In this document: positions 1 to 5,856 of the stretch, piece by piece
Position numbering within the stretch: position 1 is the first letter of the stretch
How the letters are laid out: every line of letters starts with the position of its first letter
Assembly (NCBI GenBank): GCA_017961965.1
Contig: JAGCWG010000535.1
Span: 1-7,582 of the forward strand
Source of the DNA: Bacteroidaceae bacterium
GTDB lineage: Bacteria; Bacteroidota; Bacteroidia; Bacteroidales; Bacteroidaceae
DNA: 7,582 nucleotides
Direction: 5' to 3'
Made by a program: the position numbers and the translations under genes
Notes under the pieces: generated by a model
The model's database searches: none
What the model was told of the DNA's origin: nothing
What the model saw: the letters and a program-made list of their open reading frames with translations, nothing else

Positions 1-194
1 CTCCAAGCAGGAAGACCTTCGTTCTTGTCGTAAGTGCTGAATGCAGAAAGTGAAGCATTCTTATATGGAAGTTTCTTTCCGAAAGAAACATCTCCGTTAG
101 CGAATATGTCGTATGGCATTGGGATATCAGCACATGATGTTGTGATAGCCAATGTTGTTGCTACTGTGAGCAAAAATGAAAATATCTTTTTCAT
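1..194 (-). CDS. Partial lipoprotein, third gene of the receptor/DUF5689 cluster (5' end only)
   Basis: Only the first 64 codons lie in the window; the gene runs off the left edge. The translation starts MKKIFSFLLTVATTLAITTSC, a Lys-Lys start, a hydrophobic stretch and a Bacteroidetes-style lipobox (TTSC), so Cys21 should be lipidated after signal peptidase II cleavage. The mature part begins CADIPMPYDIFANGD and continues with a Gly/Lys/Ser-rich stretch ending at Trp64. Genes in this position beside a DUF5689 lipoprotein are often choice-of-anchor J or similar beta-sandwich surface proteins, but too little is present to assign a family. It follows the DUF5689 gene on the same strand, separated by 145 nt carrying an unusual repeat array, so its expression may be set apart from the upstream genes. 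The ATG at 194-192 has an A/T-rich leader. Surface location is inferred from the lipobox and the neighbours. Confidence 0.75.
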   Translation of the reverse strand, partial: MKKIFSFLLTVATTLAITTSCADIPMPYDIFANGDVSFGKKLPYKNASLSAFSTYDKNEGLPAW

Positions 195-220
195 AAATCT
201 TTTCTAATTTGTGTAATTGT

Positions 221-322
221 AGTTATAGTGAAGTTAAAGAGGAGTTATATGGGAGTTAAAATGACAAATGAGTATCGTCTCTTTAACTTCATTTTAGCTT
301 CTTTTTAGCTTCTTATTTAACT
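221..322. repeat. Inverted pair of four-copy 11-bp repeat arrays (AGYTAWANNGR)
   Basis: On the plus strand, units start at 221, 232, 243 and 254: AGTTATAGTGA, AGTTAAAGAGG, AGTTATATGGG, AGTTAAAATGA. On the minus strand, units start at 322, 310, 299 and 288: AGTTAAATAAGA (one extra base), AGCTAAAAAGA, AGCTAAAATGA, AGTTAAAGAGA. A 13-nt spacer (265-277) lies between. All eight fit AGYTAWANNGR with a period of 11 (one of 12), about one helical turn. The best paired arms are 230-241 with 279-290 (12 bp perfect) and 252-260 with 316-324 (9 bp perfect). The minus-strand transcript could fold these into a long imperfect hairpin with roughly 44-nt arms. The array fills most of the gap between the DUF5689 gene and the downstream lipoprotein gene. 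Function unknown: a multi-site operator, an mRNA processing or stabilising structure, or an attenuator are possible. Confidence 0.85.
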
Positions 323-339
323 CCAAAGATAAATCTTAA

Positions 340-1206
340 TTATTCCCCCAACTCAATGATATCGTCGATTGAACGAAGCGAAAGCTGATAGCTTGAAGAG
401 TAACGGTTCAAGAGCCCGTAGATTGTCTTCTTGCCTGGCTTGATGGTATCGCCTGCAAACGTAGAGCTTGTACTTGTGTAGAGAAGTTGTGACTTCTTCA
501 CTCCATCAATAGTGATGTCGTGGTACTCTGAGTACACATCGCCACCTGCCTCCCAGTGGGCGTATGGCCATCCTGCGTCAGAGATAGTGACGTTCTTCAT
601 CACTACGAGCATAGGAGTAATCTTGTCAATGTTGTTTGCACTGAGGTCGTCAGCTTTTATCTCACGAGCCTGTACCATGTTCACGTTTGGCTTGCCAATC
701 TTCTGGATGTGAGTCTGCATCATTGGGAATGTCATTGGCCCCAGTTTCATAGCACCGTTGGTGTTGATGTATGGCATTCCGATACGTGGTGACTTGCCAT
801 AGCTTCCTACGTAGAGGTCCTTGAGGTCGATGCGCACCTTCTGTCCAACAGGATAGATGGAGTAGAGACAACCAAGTCCCTTGATGCTTACGCAGAAGCC
901 GCCTTCACTTGTGTCGAGTGTTCCGTCCTCGGCAATACCCTGAATGAAGATGCTTTGGTAGATGTTACCTGATATGTCGTTTGCAACAACGATACCCTCA
1001 ACCACTTCATTGGTAGTGACAAGGCTGTATGTCTGTCCCTCAATGACGCTTGCATAATCCTTGCGAAGCTTTGAAAGAGTGGTAGTCGGTTCACCAATGT
1101 TCTCAGCAGAGTAGAGGTCGTTATCGACTATCTCGTTGTCCCAGTCGTTCATGCAGGATGCAAAAGTGAGTGTTCCTGCAAATAATGCTAAAAATACTTT
1201 CTTCAT
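340..1206 (-). CDS. DUF5689 domain surface lipoprotein
   Basis: A 288-residue lipoprotein. The start MKKVFLALFAGTLTFASC gives lipidation at Cys18, followed by MNDWDNE, an acidic stretch like the export signals that send Bacteroidetes lipoproteins to the cell surface. The body matches the DUF5689 pattern: residues about 68-143 (VVEGIVVANDISGNIYQSIF, then GQKVRIDL and a Gly-Lys-Ser-Pro-Arg segment) look like an OB-type beta-barrel, and residues about 198-285 (MLVVMKNVTISDAGW through YQLSLRSIDDI) look like a second related strand set. OB-like folds of this kind are common beside or fused to extracellular nucleases, so nucleic-acid or oligonucleotide binding is a reasonable but unproven role. The ATG lies only 6 nt after the receptor stop, so the two are surely co-transcribed and probably translationally linked. 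The likely job is a surface accessory to the barrel, in the place a SusD would hold in a glycan locus. No catalytic motif is visible. Confidence 0.85.
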   Translation of the reverse strand: MKKVFLALFAGTLTFASCMNDWDNEIVDNDLYSAENIGEPTTTLSKLRKDYASVIEGQTYSLVTTNEVVEGIVVANDISGNIYQSIFIQGIAEDGTLDTSEGGFCVSIKGLGCLYSIYPVGQKVRIDLKDLYVGSYGKSPRIGMPYINTNGAMKLGPMTFPMMQTHIQKIGKPNVNMVQAREIKADDLSANNIDKITPMLVVMKNVTISDAGWPYAHWEAGGDVYSEYHDITIDGVKKSQLLYTSTSSTFAGDTIKPGKKTIYGLLNRYSSSYQLSLRSIDDIIELGE

Positions 1207-1212
1207 ATCTGC

Positions 1213-3903
1213 TTAGAATTTGAGTGAAACATTGAGGAATGCGTTGATTGCATTTGCATAGTAATAATATGAGTTCTTAGAGAACTGATAGTCGTAAGTA
1301 CGGTCCTTGCGGTTCTGTTCATATCCACCAGTACGCATGTCTGTGTTGTTGGTGATGTTCTGAACCTGAAGGTTTATGCTGAGACGCTTGCCATCACGGA
1401 GGTTGATGCTCTTACCGATTGATGCGTCGAGCATGAAGCCGCCCTTGCACTTCTCTGATTCTGGTGAGTAACCATCAAGAACCTCGCCAGTCTCGCTGTC
1501 ATACACGTATGCAGCGTGACCGTCGGCAGCACTTGCCTTTGCCTTGTCCCATGCGTTGGTTGTAGAACCTGTATTGATGTTATATTCGAGAGTGTTGTTT
1601 GCAAATCCCTGTACACCACCTTCAGTTGAGTTGCTCAGACGGAGATAGCGTGATGCACTGATATATACACGGTCGTAGTAGTTGAGGTTAGCATCGAAGT
1701 ACCAACCGTTGATGTTGTAAGAGAGACCTACAGATGCAGCTGTGAGTGGAGTTGAGTCCATCTTCACGTTCTTCATGAACACGAGGAGTGGCTGGTTTGT
1801 ACCCTCCTTGATAGGAGTGAACTTGTTAATCATGTTCACAAGTTCTGGGTCAGAACCTTCGTAAGAGAGCTGTGCGTTAGGATTGTTTGTATATTTTGCA
1901 TCTGAGATAGTTCCGAGGAGGTTGAGCTTGAGGTTACGTGCAAGCTTGACGCTTATGGCAGCTTCAAGTCCCTTGTACTCCTGCTCGATACCTGTCATTG
2001 TGAGGTATGTGAGGTAAGAGAAGTCATCGTTGTAGAATGTTGTCTGCTGAGTTACATCGTTGAACTTAGTGTAGTAACCACTTACCTTACCGCTTACAGG
2101 ACCGAAGTACCACTGGTAGCCAGCCTCTACGTTCCAGAACCATTCGTTCTTGAGATTGTTGACGTAGTTGTTCTGGATACGTGGTGCAACGAATGAGTTG
2201 TAAGCCAATGGTGCCTGACTCTCGATGCTTCCGCCTACATAGAGGCGTGATGTGGCAATTTTCTGCTCAAGGAGTAACTTACCGCCACCACCGAGGAAGC
2301 TTGCAACACCGCTCTTACCCTTTGAGTAGTTCATGCAACGACCGTTGCGCATAAGTCCTTCACGTTCCATCCATGTGCCTTCGATGTCGGCACTATAGTT
2401 GATGGTGAAGTCACCGAACTGCCACTGGTTCTGACCGAAGCCCTTGACCTTGTTCACGTAGATATTGTAGTCATATCCGAACTTGTCGCCTTCCTTTATG
2501 AGACGGTTAGGGTTGTCCAAGTCGTTCTGGATGTAAGTACTGTTTGAACCGTACTTATTGAGTGAATAGTTGTCGAAGTCATGGAATGTAGTAGCTCCGA
2601 GAAGGTCGTCCATAGTGTTGTAGTGCATACCCTTTGTAGAGTTTACATTAACGCCGAGAGTGTATGTGCTACGCTTGTTAATCTTTCCGTTGAGGATAGA
2701 GCTGAGGTTGAATACTGTCTGGTTGTTGTGACGCTTCTCTACATAGTAGCGTGCATCGCCGCCGGTAGCATTGTTTGCCTCATTGACAGCATAGAGCTGA
2801 TCCCACTGAATCTGACGGTGTGCCTTGTCGCTTGTCCAATAGTCATAAAGGTTTTGCCACTGTGCAAGAACTCCTGGGTTATCTCCAAACCAATCATCGT
2901 TGTTGAAGTTTGTATCATACACGTTGAAAACGGATGATGGAAGGTTCTTGTAGTAAGTTGGCATTGGGTTGTATGCATTGTTGTACGCAAGACGAGTGGA
3001 AGCGTAGTTCATGAATGTAACGGCAGCCGAAGTAGCGAGCTTGGTGTCCTCGTTAATCTTCCAGTCCCATGTGGTAAGGATAGAAGGTGAGAACTCCGAT
3101 ACAACGCGGCTGTTACGCTTCTTGCCGTTCTGGTATCCCCATGCAGCGTTATAGTAGTGGCTGTTTGCGAGGGCGTATGCCTCTTCAGTAGCCGCAACCT
3201 GCTGTCCACGCTCAGTTGGTGCGCCCCACACATTGAGTGAGAGGGAATGCTTGTCGTTGAACTGCTTCTCTGCACCGAGCATGAATGAGAAGGAGTTGTA
3301 GAATGTACCTTCGATAACACCCTGGTGAGCCCAGCGATATGCTACGCTTCCCATAAATGCCCAGCCGTTCTCCATAAGTCCTGTGGCAAATGTGTAGTTG
3401 GCACGGAGTACATAGTTACGGTTCGTACCAGCAAGGCCTATCTTGTTGCCTGCTGCGTAGTGGCTTGCACGGATGTCGATGTCCGTAGCTCCGCCAAGTG
3501 GCGAATAGGAGAACTTGTTCTGCTCGTAGTTGCCTACGCCAGTCTTGTTACGTGTAGCGTCGTTAAGTCCTCCGGTGATACCAGAGAAGCTGAAGCGACC
3601 ACTCTCTGCATTGTTAAACTTAATGCCGTTGATGTAATTACCAACATACGCATTGTCGAGGGCTCGATACTTAAAGCGCATGGCTGACCACTGGTAGCCA
3701 ATCTCGCTAAGGTATGGGTCCTTCGTACTTGATATGGTGGTAATAGTGCTGGCAGCTTCCGCATCCTCGTCAATCTGACCTTCAGTGAGGGAGAAATCGA
3801 AATCATCGTCCTCTGCACTGATTGTGTCAGTCTTGACAGCTTGGGCAAATGCTCCTGTGGATAGGCACAAAGCTGCAGCCATAAGTGTCACACCTTTTCT
3901 CAT
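1213..3903 (-). CDS. TonB-dependent receptor-type outer-membrane beta-barrel, short N-terminus
   Basis: An 896-residue outer-membrane protein. Residues 1-20 are a signal peptide with cleavage expected at AFA/QAV. An acidic linker follows (EDDDFDF at 31-37). Residues about 58-150 resemble the later part of a TonB receptor plug: MRFKYRALDNAY, then NYINGIKFNN, SGRFSFSGITGGLNDATRN and FSYSPLGGATDIDIRAS, equivalent to the family's RG..., (I)NG(V)..N and GG.tni landmarks. The RG of the plug motif reads RA here (80-81). From about 160 onward, alternating aromatic strands and Asn/Gly-rich loops form the barrel, ending in NVSLKF with the C-terminal Phe typical of BAM substrates. The carboxypeptidase-regulatory-like domain found at the N-terminus of many relatives is absent, and I see no clear TonB box. 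No SusD homologue is present; the partner is the DUF5689 lipoprotein 6 nt downstream. Imported substrate is unknown; the divergent EEP enzyme suggests phosphodiester breakdown products. Confidence 0.88.
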   Translation of the reverse strand: MRKGVTLMAAALCLSTGAFAQAVKTDTISAEDDDFDFSLTEGQIDEDAEAASTITTISSTKDPYLSEIGYQWSAMRFKYRALDNAYVGNYINGIKFNNAESGRFSFSGITGGLNDATRNKTGVGNYEQNKFSYSPLGGATDIDIRASHYAAGNKIGLAGTNRNYVLRANYTFATGLMENGWAFMGSVAYRWAHQGVIEGTFYNSFSFMLGAEKQFNDKHSLSLNVWGAPTERGQQVAATEEAYALANSHYYNAAWGYQNGKKRNSRVVSEFSPSILTTWDWKINEDTKLATSAAVTFMNYASTRLAYNNAYNPMPTYYKNLPSSVFNVYDTNFNNDDWFGDNPGVLAQWQNLYDYWTSDKAHRQIQWDQLYAVNEANNATGGDARYYVEKRHNNQTVFNLSSILNGKINKRSTYTLGVNVNSTKGMHYNTMDDLLGATTFHDFDNYSLNKYGSNSTYIQNDLDNPNRLIKEGDKFGYDYNIYVNKVKGFGQNQWQFGDFTINYSADIEGTWMEREGLMRNGRCMNYSKGKSGVASFLGGGGKLLLEQKIATSRLYVGGSIESQAPLAYNSFVAPRIQNNYVNNLKNEWFWNVEAGYQWYFGPVSGKVSGYYTKFNDVTQQTTFYNDDFSYLTYLTMTGIEQEYKGLEAAISVKLARNLKLNLLGTISDAKYTNNPNAQLSYEGSDPELVNMINKFTPIKEGTNQPLLVFMKNVKMDSTPLTAASVGLSYNINGWYFDANLNYYDRVYISASRYLRLSNSTEGGVQGFANNTLEYNINTGSTTNAWDKAKASAADGHAAYVYDSETGEVLDGYSPESEKCKGGFMLDASIGKSINLRDGKRLSINLQVQNITNNTDMRTGGYEQNRKDRTYDYQFSKNSYYYYANAINAFLNVSLKF

Positions 3904-3965
3904 AATTTTTTTGAAGTGATTTTATTTTTCTGTTTTTAGTATATTCGTAAACTTAATTTCGACTA

Positions 3966-3973
3966 CAAAATTA
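3966..3973 (-). promoter_or_regulatory. Predicted -7 box of receptor operon promoter
   Basis: On the minus strand, TAATTTTG fits the Bacteroidetes primary sigma -7 consensus TAnnTTTG exactly. It would place the transcription start near 3959 and give a leader of about 55 nt before the receptor ATG. No good TTTG -33 element occurs 19-21 nt upstream, which would fit a promoter needing an activator. The box is half of an 18-bp palindrome (3966-3983). Confidence 0.5.
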
Positions 3974-3983
3974 CTTAATTTTG
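3966..3983. promoter_or_regulatory. 18-bp palindrome, candidate operator
   Basis: CAAAATTACTTAATTTTG consists of two perfect 8-bp arms around a 2-nt centre. It presents a TAATTTTG box on both strands, one of which is the predicted receptor -7 box. It could be a dimeric regulator's site or a fortuitous consequence of A/T richness. The plus-strand copy lacks a TTTG -33 element and lies about 165 nt before the EEP start. Confidence 0.4.
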
Positions 3984-4034
3984 TTTGAATAATGATATGT
4001 TTATACAATATTTCTCTTTTTTTGCGGAAAGATA

Positions 4035-4065
4035 TTTGTATAACGAAAAAAAAATATGATATTTG
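4035..4065 (+). promoter_or_regulatory. Candidate promoter of the EEP gene
   Basis: TTTG at 4035-4038 is followed after 19 nt by GATATTTG at 4058-4065, matching the Bacteroidetes TTTG-N19-21-TAnnTTTG pattern except for the first base of the -7 box. Transcription would start near 4072, leaving a leader of about 75 nt that contains the direct repeat at 4110-4141. The second box also forms an arm of the inverted repeat 4058-4064 / 4080-4086. Confidence 0.4.
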
Positions 4066-4109
4066 CTCTCGATAATTTGAAATATCTTCAGGATATCCAA
4101 TTCTTAATA

Positions 4110-4141
4110 CATAATTGACAACAAACAATTCATAATTGACA
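4110..4141 (+). repeat. Direct repeat CATAATTGACA, period 21, just before EEP start
   Basis: Two exact 11-bp copies, 4110-4120 and 4131-4141, are separated by ten bases, giving a 21-bp period (two helical turns). The second copy ends 7 nt before the ATG. Such spacing suits a regulator binding one DNA face, but the repeat lies downstream of the promoter I predict, so it may instead act in the leader or mark an alternative start of transcription. Confidence 0.6.
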
Positions 4142-4148
4142 GCTAAAA

Positions 4149-5213
4149 ATGCGTAAGATTATATATTCATTTGCTGCTCTTTTGGCAGCTGTAGCGTTCA
4201 CCTCGGCAAGACCAGAGGGAAAGGAGTCAAACGAGAAGCGTACCATCTATGCCGGCGTGGCATTCTACAATCAGGAGAACCTCTTCGATACCATTCACGA
4301 TGAGGGAAAGAACGACTATGACTTCCTGCCAGATGGTAGCTATCACTGGAACAGCCACAAGTATAACAATAAGCTTGCCAATATGTCACGTGTGCTCAGC
4401 GAGTTGTGTACTGACCGTGTGAAGGGTGGGGCAGCGTTCATCGGACTATCGGAAGTGGAGAATGCACGTGTGCTTGAAGACCTCGTGGCACAGCCAGCAT
4501 TGAAGGAAAAAGGATTCAAATTCATTCACTTTGAGGGTGACGACCGTCGAGGCGTAGATGTGGCAGCACTATATAATCCAAAGATGTTCCGTCCAAAGTC
4601 ATGCAAGCTTATATCTGTCACTGAGGAGTATAAGGCTTTCAGCAACGGTCACATCACTCGTGGCGTACTCCTTGTTGAGGGTAGTCTCCTTGGCGAAGAT
4701 TTTGCTTTCATGGTAAACCACTGGCCTTCACGTGGTGCTGGTAGCGAAAGCCGTGAGTTCATGGGTCGTAAGGTGCGTGCCATCACAGACTCTCTCGTTG
4801 CCGTAAAGCCAAACACAAAGATTGTTATCATGGGTGACTTGAATGATGATCCTGATGACAAGTGTATCGTTGAGGCTCTCAAGGCAAAGAATGACGTCAA
4901 GAAGGTGAAGGAAACGAATGACCTTTACAATCCTTGGTACGAGACTCTCCGTAAGAAAGGACAGGGCACTCTCCTTTGGGATGGCATGTGGAATCTCTTC
5001 GACCAGATTATTGTATCAAAGAATCTTGTTGGCAAGGACCGTAGTTCGTTCACCATGTTCAAGAACGAGATATTCAAGCCTGACTATATCACATCAAAGT
5101 CAGGACGAAATGCAGGCGGTCCATTCCGTACCACTCTCAGTGGTATCTGGCAGAATGGCTATTCAGACCACTTCCCAACACAGATTTACCTTGTAAAAGA
5201 GATTGATAAATGA
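4149..5213 (+). CDS. Secreted endonuclease/exonuclease/phosphatase (EEP) family hydrolase
   Basis: A 354-residue Mg-dependent phosphodiesterase/phosphatase of the DNase I-like EEP superfamily. A cleavable signal peptide (residues 1-20, TSA/RPEG) has no lipobox Cys, so the enzyme should be periplasmic or released. All fold landmarks are present in order: FYNQENLFD (39-47, metal-side Asn41), GLSEVEN (99-105, metal-binding Glu102), DDRRGVDVAALYN (131-143), VNHWPSR (189-195, His191), MGDLNDDP (228-235, Asp230 and Asn232), LFDQIIVS (283-290, Asp285) and GYSDHFP (337-343, catalytic pair Asp340-His341). Length is usual for Bacteroidetes proteins labelled endonuclease. The superfamily also includes sphingomyelinases and inositol phosphatases, so the substrate is not settled; association with an OB-like DUF5689 protein tips me towards nucleic acid. 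It is divergent from the receptor operon and ends in its own terminator. The ATG is preceded by an A-rich leader (AGCTAAAA). Confidence 0.9.
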   Translation: MRKIIYSFAALLAAVAFTSARPEGKESNEKRTIYAGVAFYNQENLFDTIHDEGKNDYDFLPDGSYHWNSHKYNNKLANMSRVLSELCTDRVKGGAAFIGLSEVENARVLEDLVAQPALKEKGFKFIHFEGDDRRGVDVAALYNPKMFRPKSCKLISVTEEYKAFSNGHITRGVLLVEGSLLGEDFAFMVNHWPSRGAGSESREFMGRKVRAITDSLVAVKPNTKIVIMGDLNDDPDDKCIVEALKAKNDVKKVKETNDLYNPWYETLRKKGQGTLLWDGMWNLFDQIIVSKNLVGKDRSSFTMFKNEIFKPDYITSKSGRNAGGPFRTTLSGIWQNGYSDHFPTQIYLVKEIDK

Positions 5214-5223
5214 AATGAAGAAT

Positions 5224-5268
5224 AAAAAGCAAGCATGAATCTAAAATGGTTGTGTGCTTGCTTTTTTT
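5224..5268 (+). terminator. Intrinsic terminator of the EEP gene
   Basis: A 12-bp perfect stem, AAAAAGCAAGCA (5224-5235) pairing with TGCTTGCTTTTT (5255-5266), encloses a 19-nt loop and runs into seven T residues (5262-5268). It begins 10 nt after the EEP stop codon. The mirrored A-run gives it some activity on the minus strand too. Confidence 0.85.
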
Positions 5269-5282
5269 GATTTACATTGATG

Positions 5283-5325
5283 TAATAAAGGCTGGTTTCA
5301 CATAGATTGAAACCAGCCTTTATTA
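5283..5325 (-). terminator. Terminator of the yajC-ybbR-coaE-DUF5606 operon, possibly bidirectional
   Basis: An 18-bp perfect stem (5283-5300 with 5308-5325), core AAAGGCTGGTTTCA / TGAAACCAGCCTTT, has a 7-nt loop and lies 21 nt beyond the DUF5606 stop on the minus strand. The 3' side is CCTTTATTA, a short imperfect U-run in either direction, so it may terminate both converging transcripts or protect 3' ends. Confidence 0.75.
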
Positions 5326-5346
5326 TATGTACCATAATGAGATTTG

Positions 5347-5772
5347 TTACTTCTCTTCAGCAGGAGCAGGTGCTGCTTCCTCGAACTCTGTGATTCCGTA
5401 GTTTACGAGGAGATTGTACCATGCGAGAACCTTGCGCATATCGCTTACACGTACACGGTCTGTGTCGTAGTTAGGAAGAACCTTAGCGAAGAATGCAACG
5501 ATGTCATCCTGCTCAGCCTTCTTTGGTGAGAGGTCAACAGCCTTGCCGTCGTAGTTCTTCTTGATTGACTCGAATACAGAAGCGAGACTTACCTCGCTGT
5601 CGTCATTTGTATAGATAGAGATGTCTGCAAGTGAAACGACCTTGTCAGCACCGAATGCTGGCATACGCTTCTTTGCATCATCTACTGTTTCTACGATAAG
5701 GCTCTTGTTGCCACGTGACACGAGGCGGTAGAGTCCTGGTTTGCCAGAAATGGCGAGAATTGTCTTAAGCAT
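5347..5772 (-). CDS. DUF5606 domain protein
   Basis: A 141-residue cytoplasmic protein with no signal peptide or membrane segment. The N-terminus MLKTILAISGKPGLYRLVSR, then LIVETVDDAKKRMPAF and DKVVSLADISIYT (to about residue 55), is the DUF5606 signature, a Bacteroidetes family of unknown function. Residues about 85-130 form a second conserved block (IVAFFAKVLPNYDTDRVRVSD, then KVLAWYNLLVNYGI) that looks helical. The tail (130-141) is low-complexity Glu/Ala/Pro. It is the last gene of the leftward operon, 84 nt after coaE, and is followed by a strong hairpin. The ATG at 5772 has an A-rich leader (AAAAAGAAAAAAAATATT) of the Bacteroidetes type. No catalytic residues are recognisable; conserved linkage to coaE is the only functional hint. 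Confidence 0.88.
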   Translation of the reverse strand: MLKTILAISGKPGLYRLVSRGNKSLIVETVDDAKKRMPAFGADKVVSLADISIYTNDDSEVSLASVFESIKKNYDGKAVDLSPKKAEQDDIVAFFAKVLPNYDTDRVRVSDMRKVLAWYNLLVNYGITEFEEAAPAPAEEK

Positions 5773-5856
5773 AATATTTTTTTTCTTTTTATTAAGAAGT
5801 TGAAGTGCCTTAGTCGTTATAAATAAGCGAGCTGGAGCACTATATCTTCTTTATGG

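Larger units (their letters stand above)
3904..4148. promoter_or_regulatory. Divergent intergenic regulatory region between receptor and EEP gene
   Basis: This 245-nt, strongly A/T-rich gap separates the divergent starts at 3903 (minus) and 4149 (plus). It contains a perfect Bacteroidetes -7 box for the receptor inside an 18-bp palindrome, a candidate -33/-7 pair for the EEP gene, a 7-bp inverted repeat GATATTT (4058-4064) with AAATATC (4080-4086), the palindrome GGATATCC (4091-4098), and an 11-bp direct repeat at 4110-4141. A short reading frame on the minus strand across 3922-4128 has poor coding character and is treated as non-coding. The shared region makes co-regulation of enzyme and importer likely. 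Confidence 0.6.

Noticed and set aside
221..322. CRISPR-like array
   Set aside because: Units are 11 bp with no unique spacers between them, and the second set is inverted; no cas gene is nearby.
221..322. LytTR-type operator or integron attC site
   Set aside because: GTT-containing repeats invite both ideas, but LytTR sites repeat at about two turns with a different consensus, and attC needs R/L box pairs and an integrase context; neither fits the 11-bp 4+4 design.
2581..2937. Plus-strand open frame of 118 codons opposite the receptor gene
   Set aside because: It is fully inside the receptor coding region on the other strand, with no signal of a known family; explained as an antisense shadow. 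The same applies to 3325-3687 and 5945-6268.
340..3903. SusC/SusD pair
   Set aside because: The lipoprotein is DUF5689-like and lacks the long helical TPR-type build of SusD; the barrel lacks the usual SusC N-terminal domain. A Sus-like logic is kept only as an analogy.
3922..4128. Minus-strand 68-codon reading frame in the divergent gap
   Set aside because: It is A/T-driven, rich in Ile/Phe/Lys runs, covers the predicted promoters of both flanking genes and has no recognisable family features.
4111..4141. TTGACA as a sigma70 -35 box
   Set aside because: TTGACA occurs in both repeat copies, but Bacteroidetes primary sigma uses TTTG/TAnnTTTG, and no matching -10 can fit between the second copy and the start codon.
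5773..5856. Separate promoter or terminator between coaE and the DUF5606 gene
   Set aside because: Only 5-bp AGTGC/GCACT arms with a large loop and no TAnnTTTG box were found; not enough to call.
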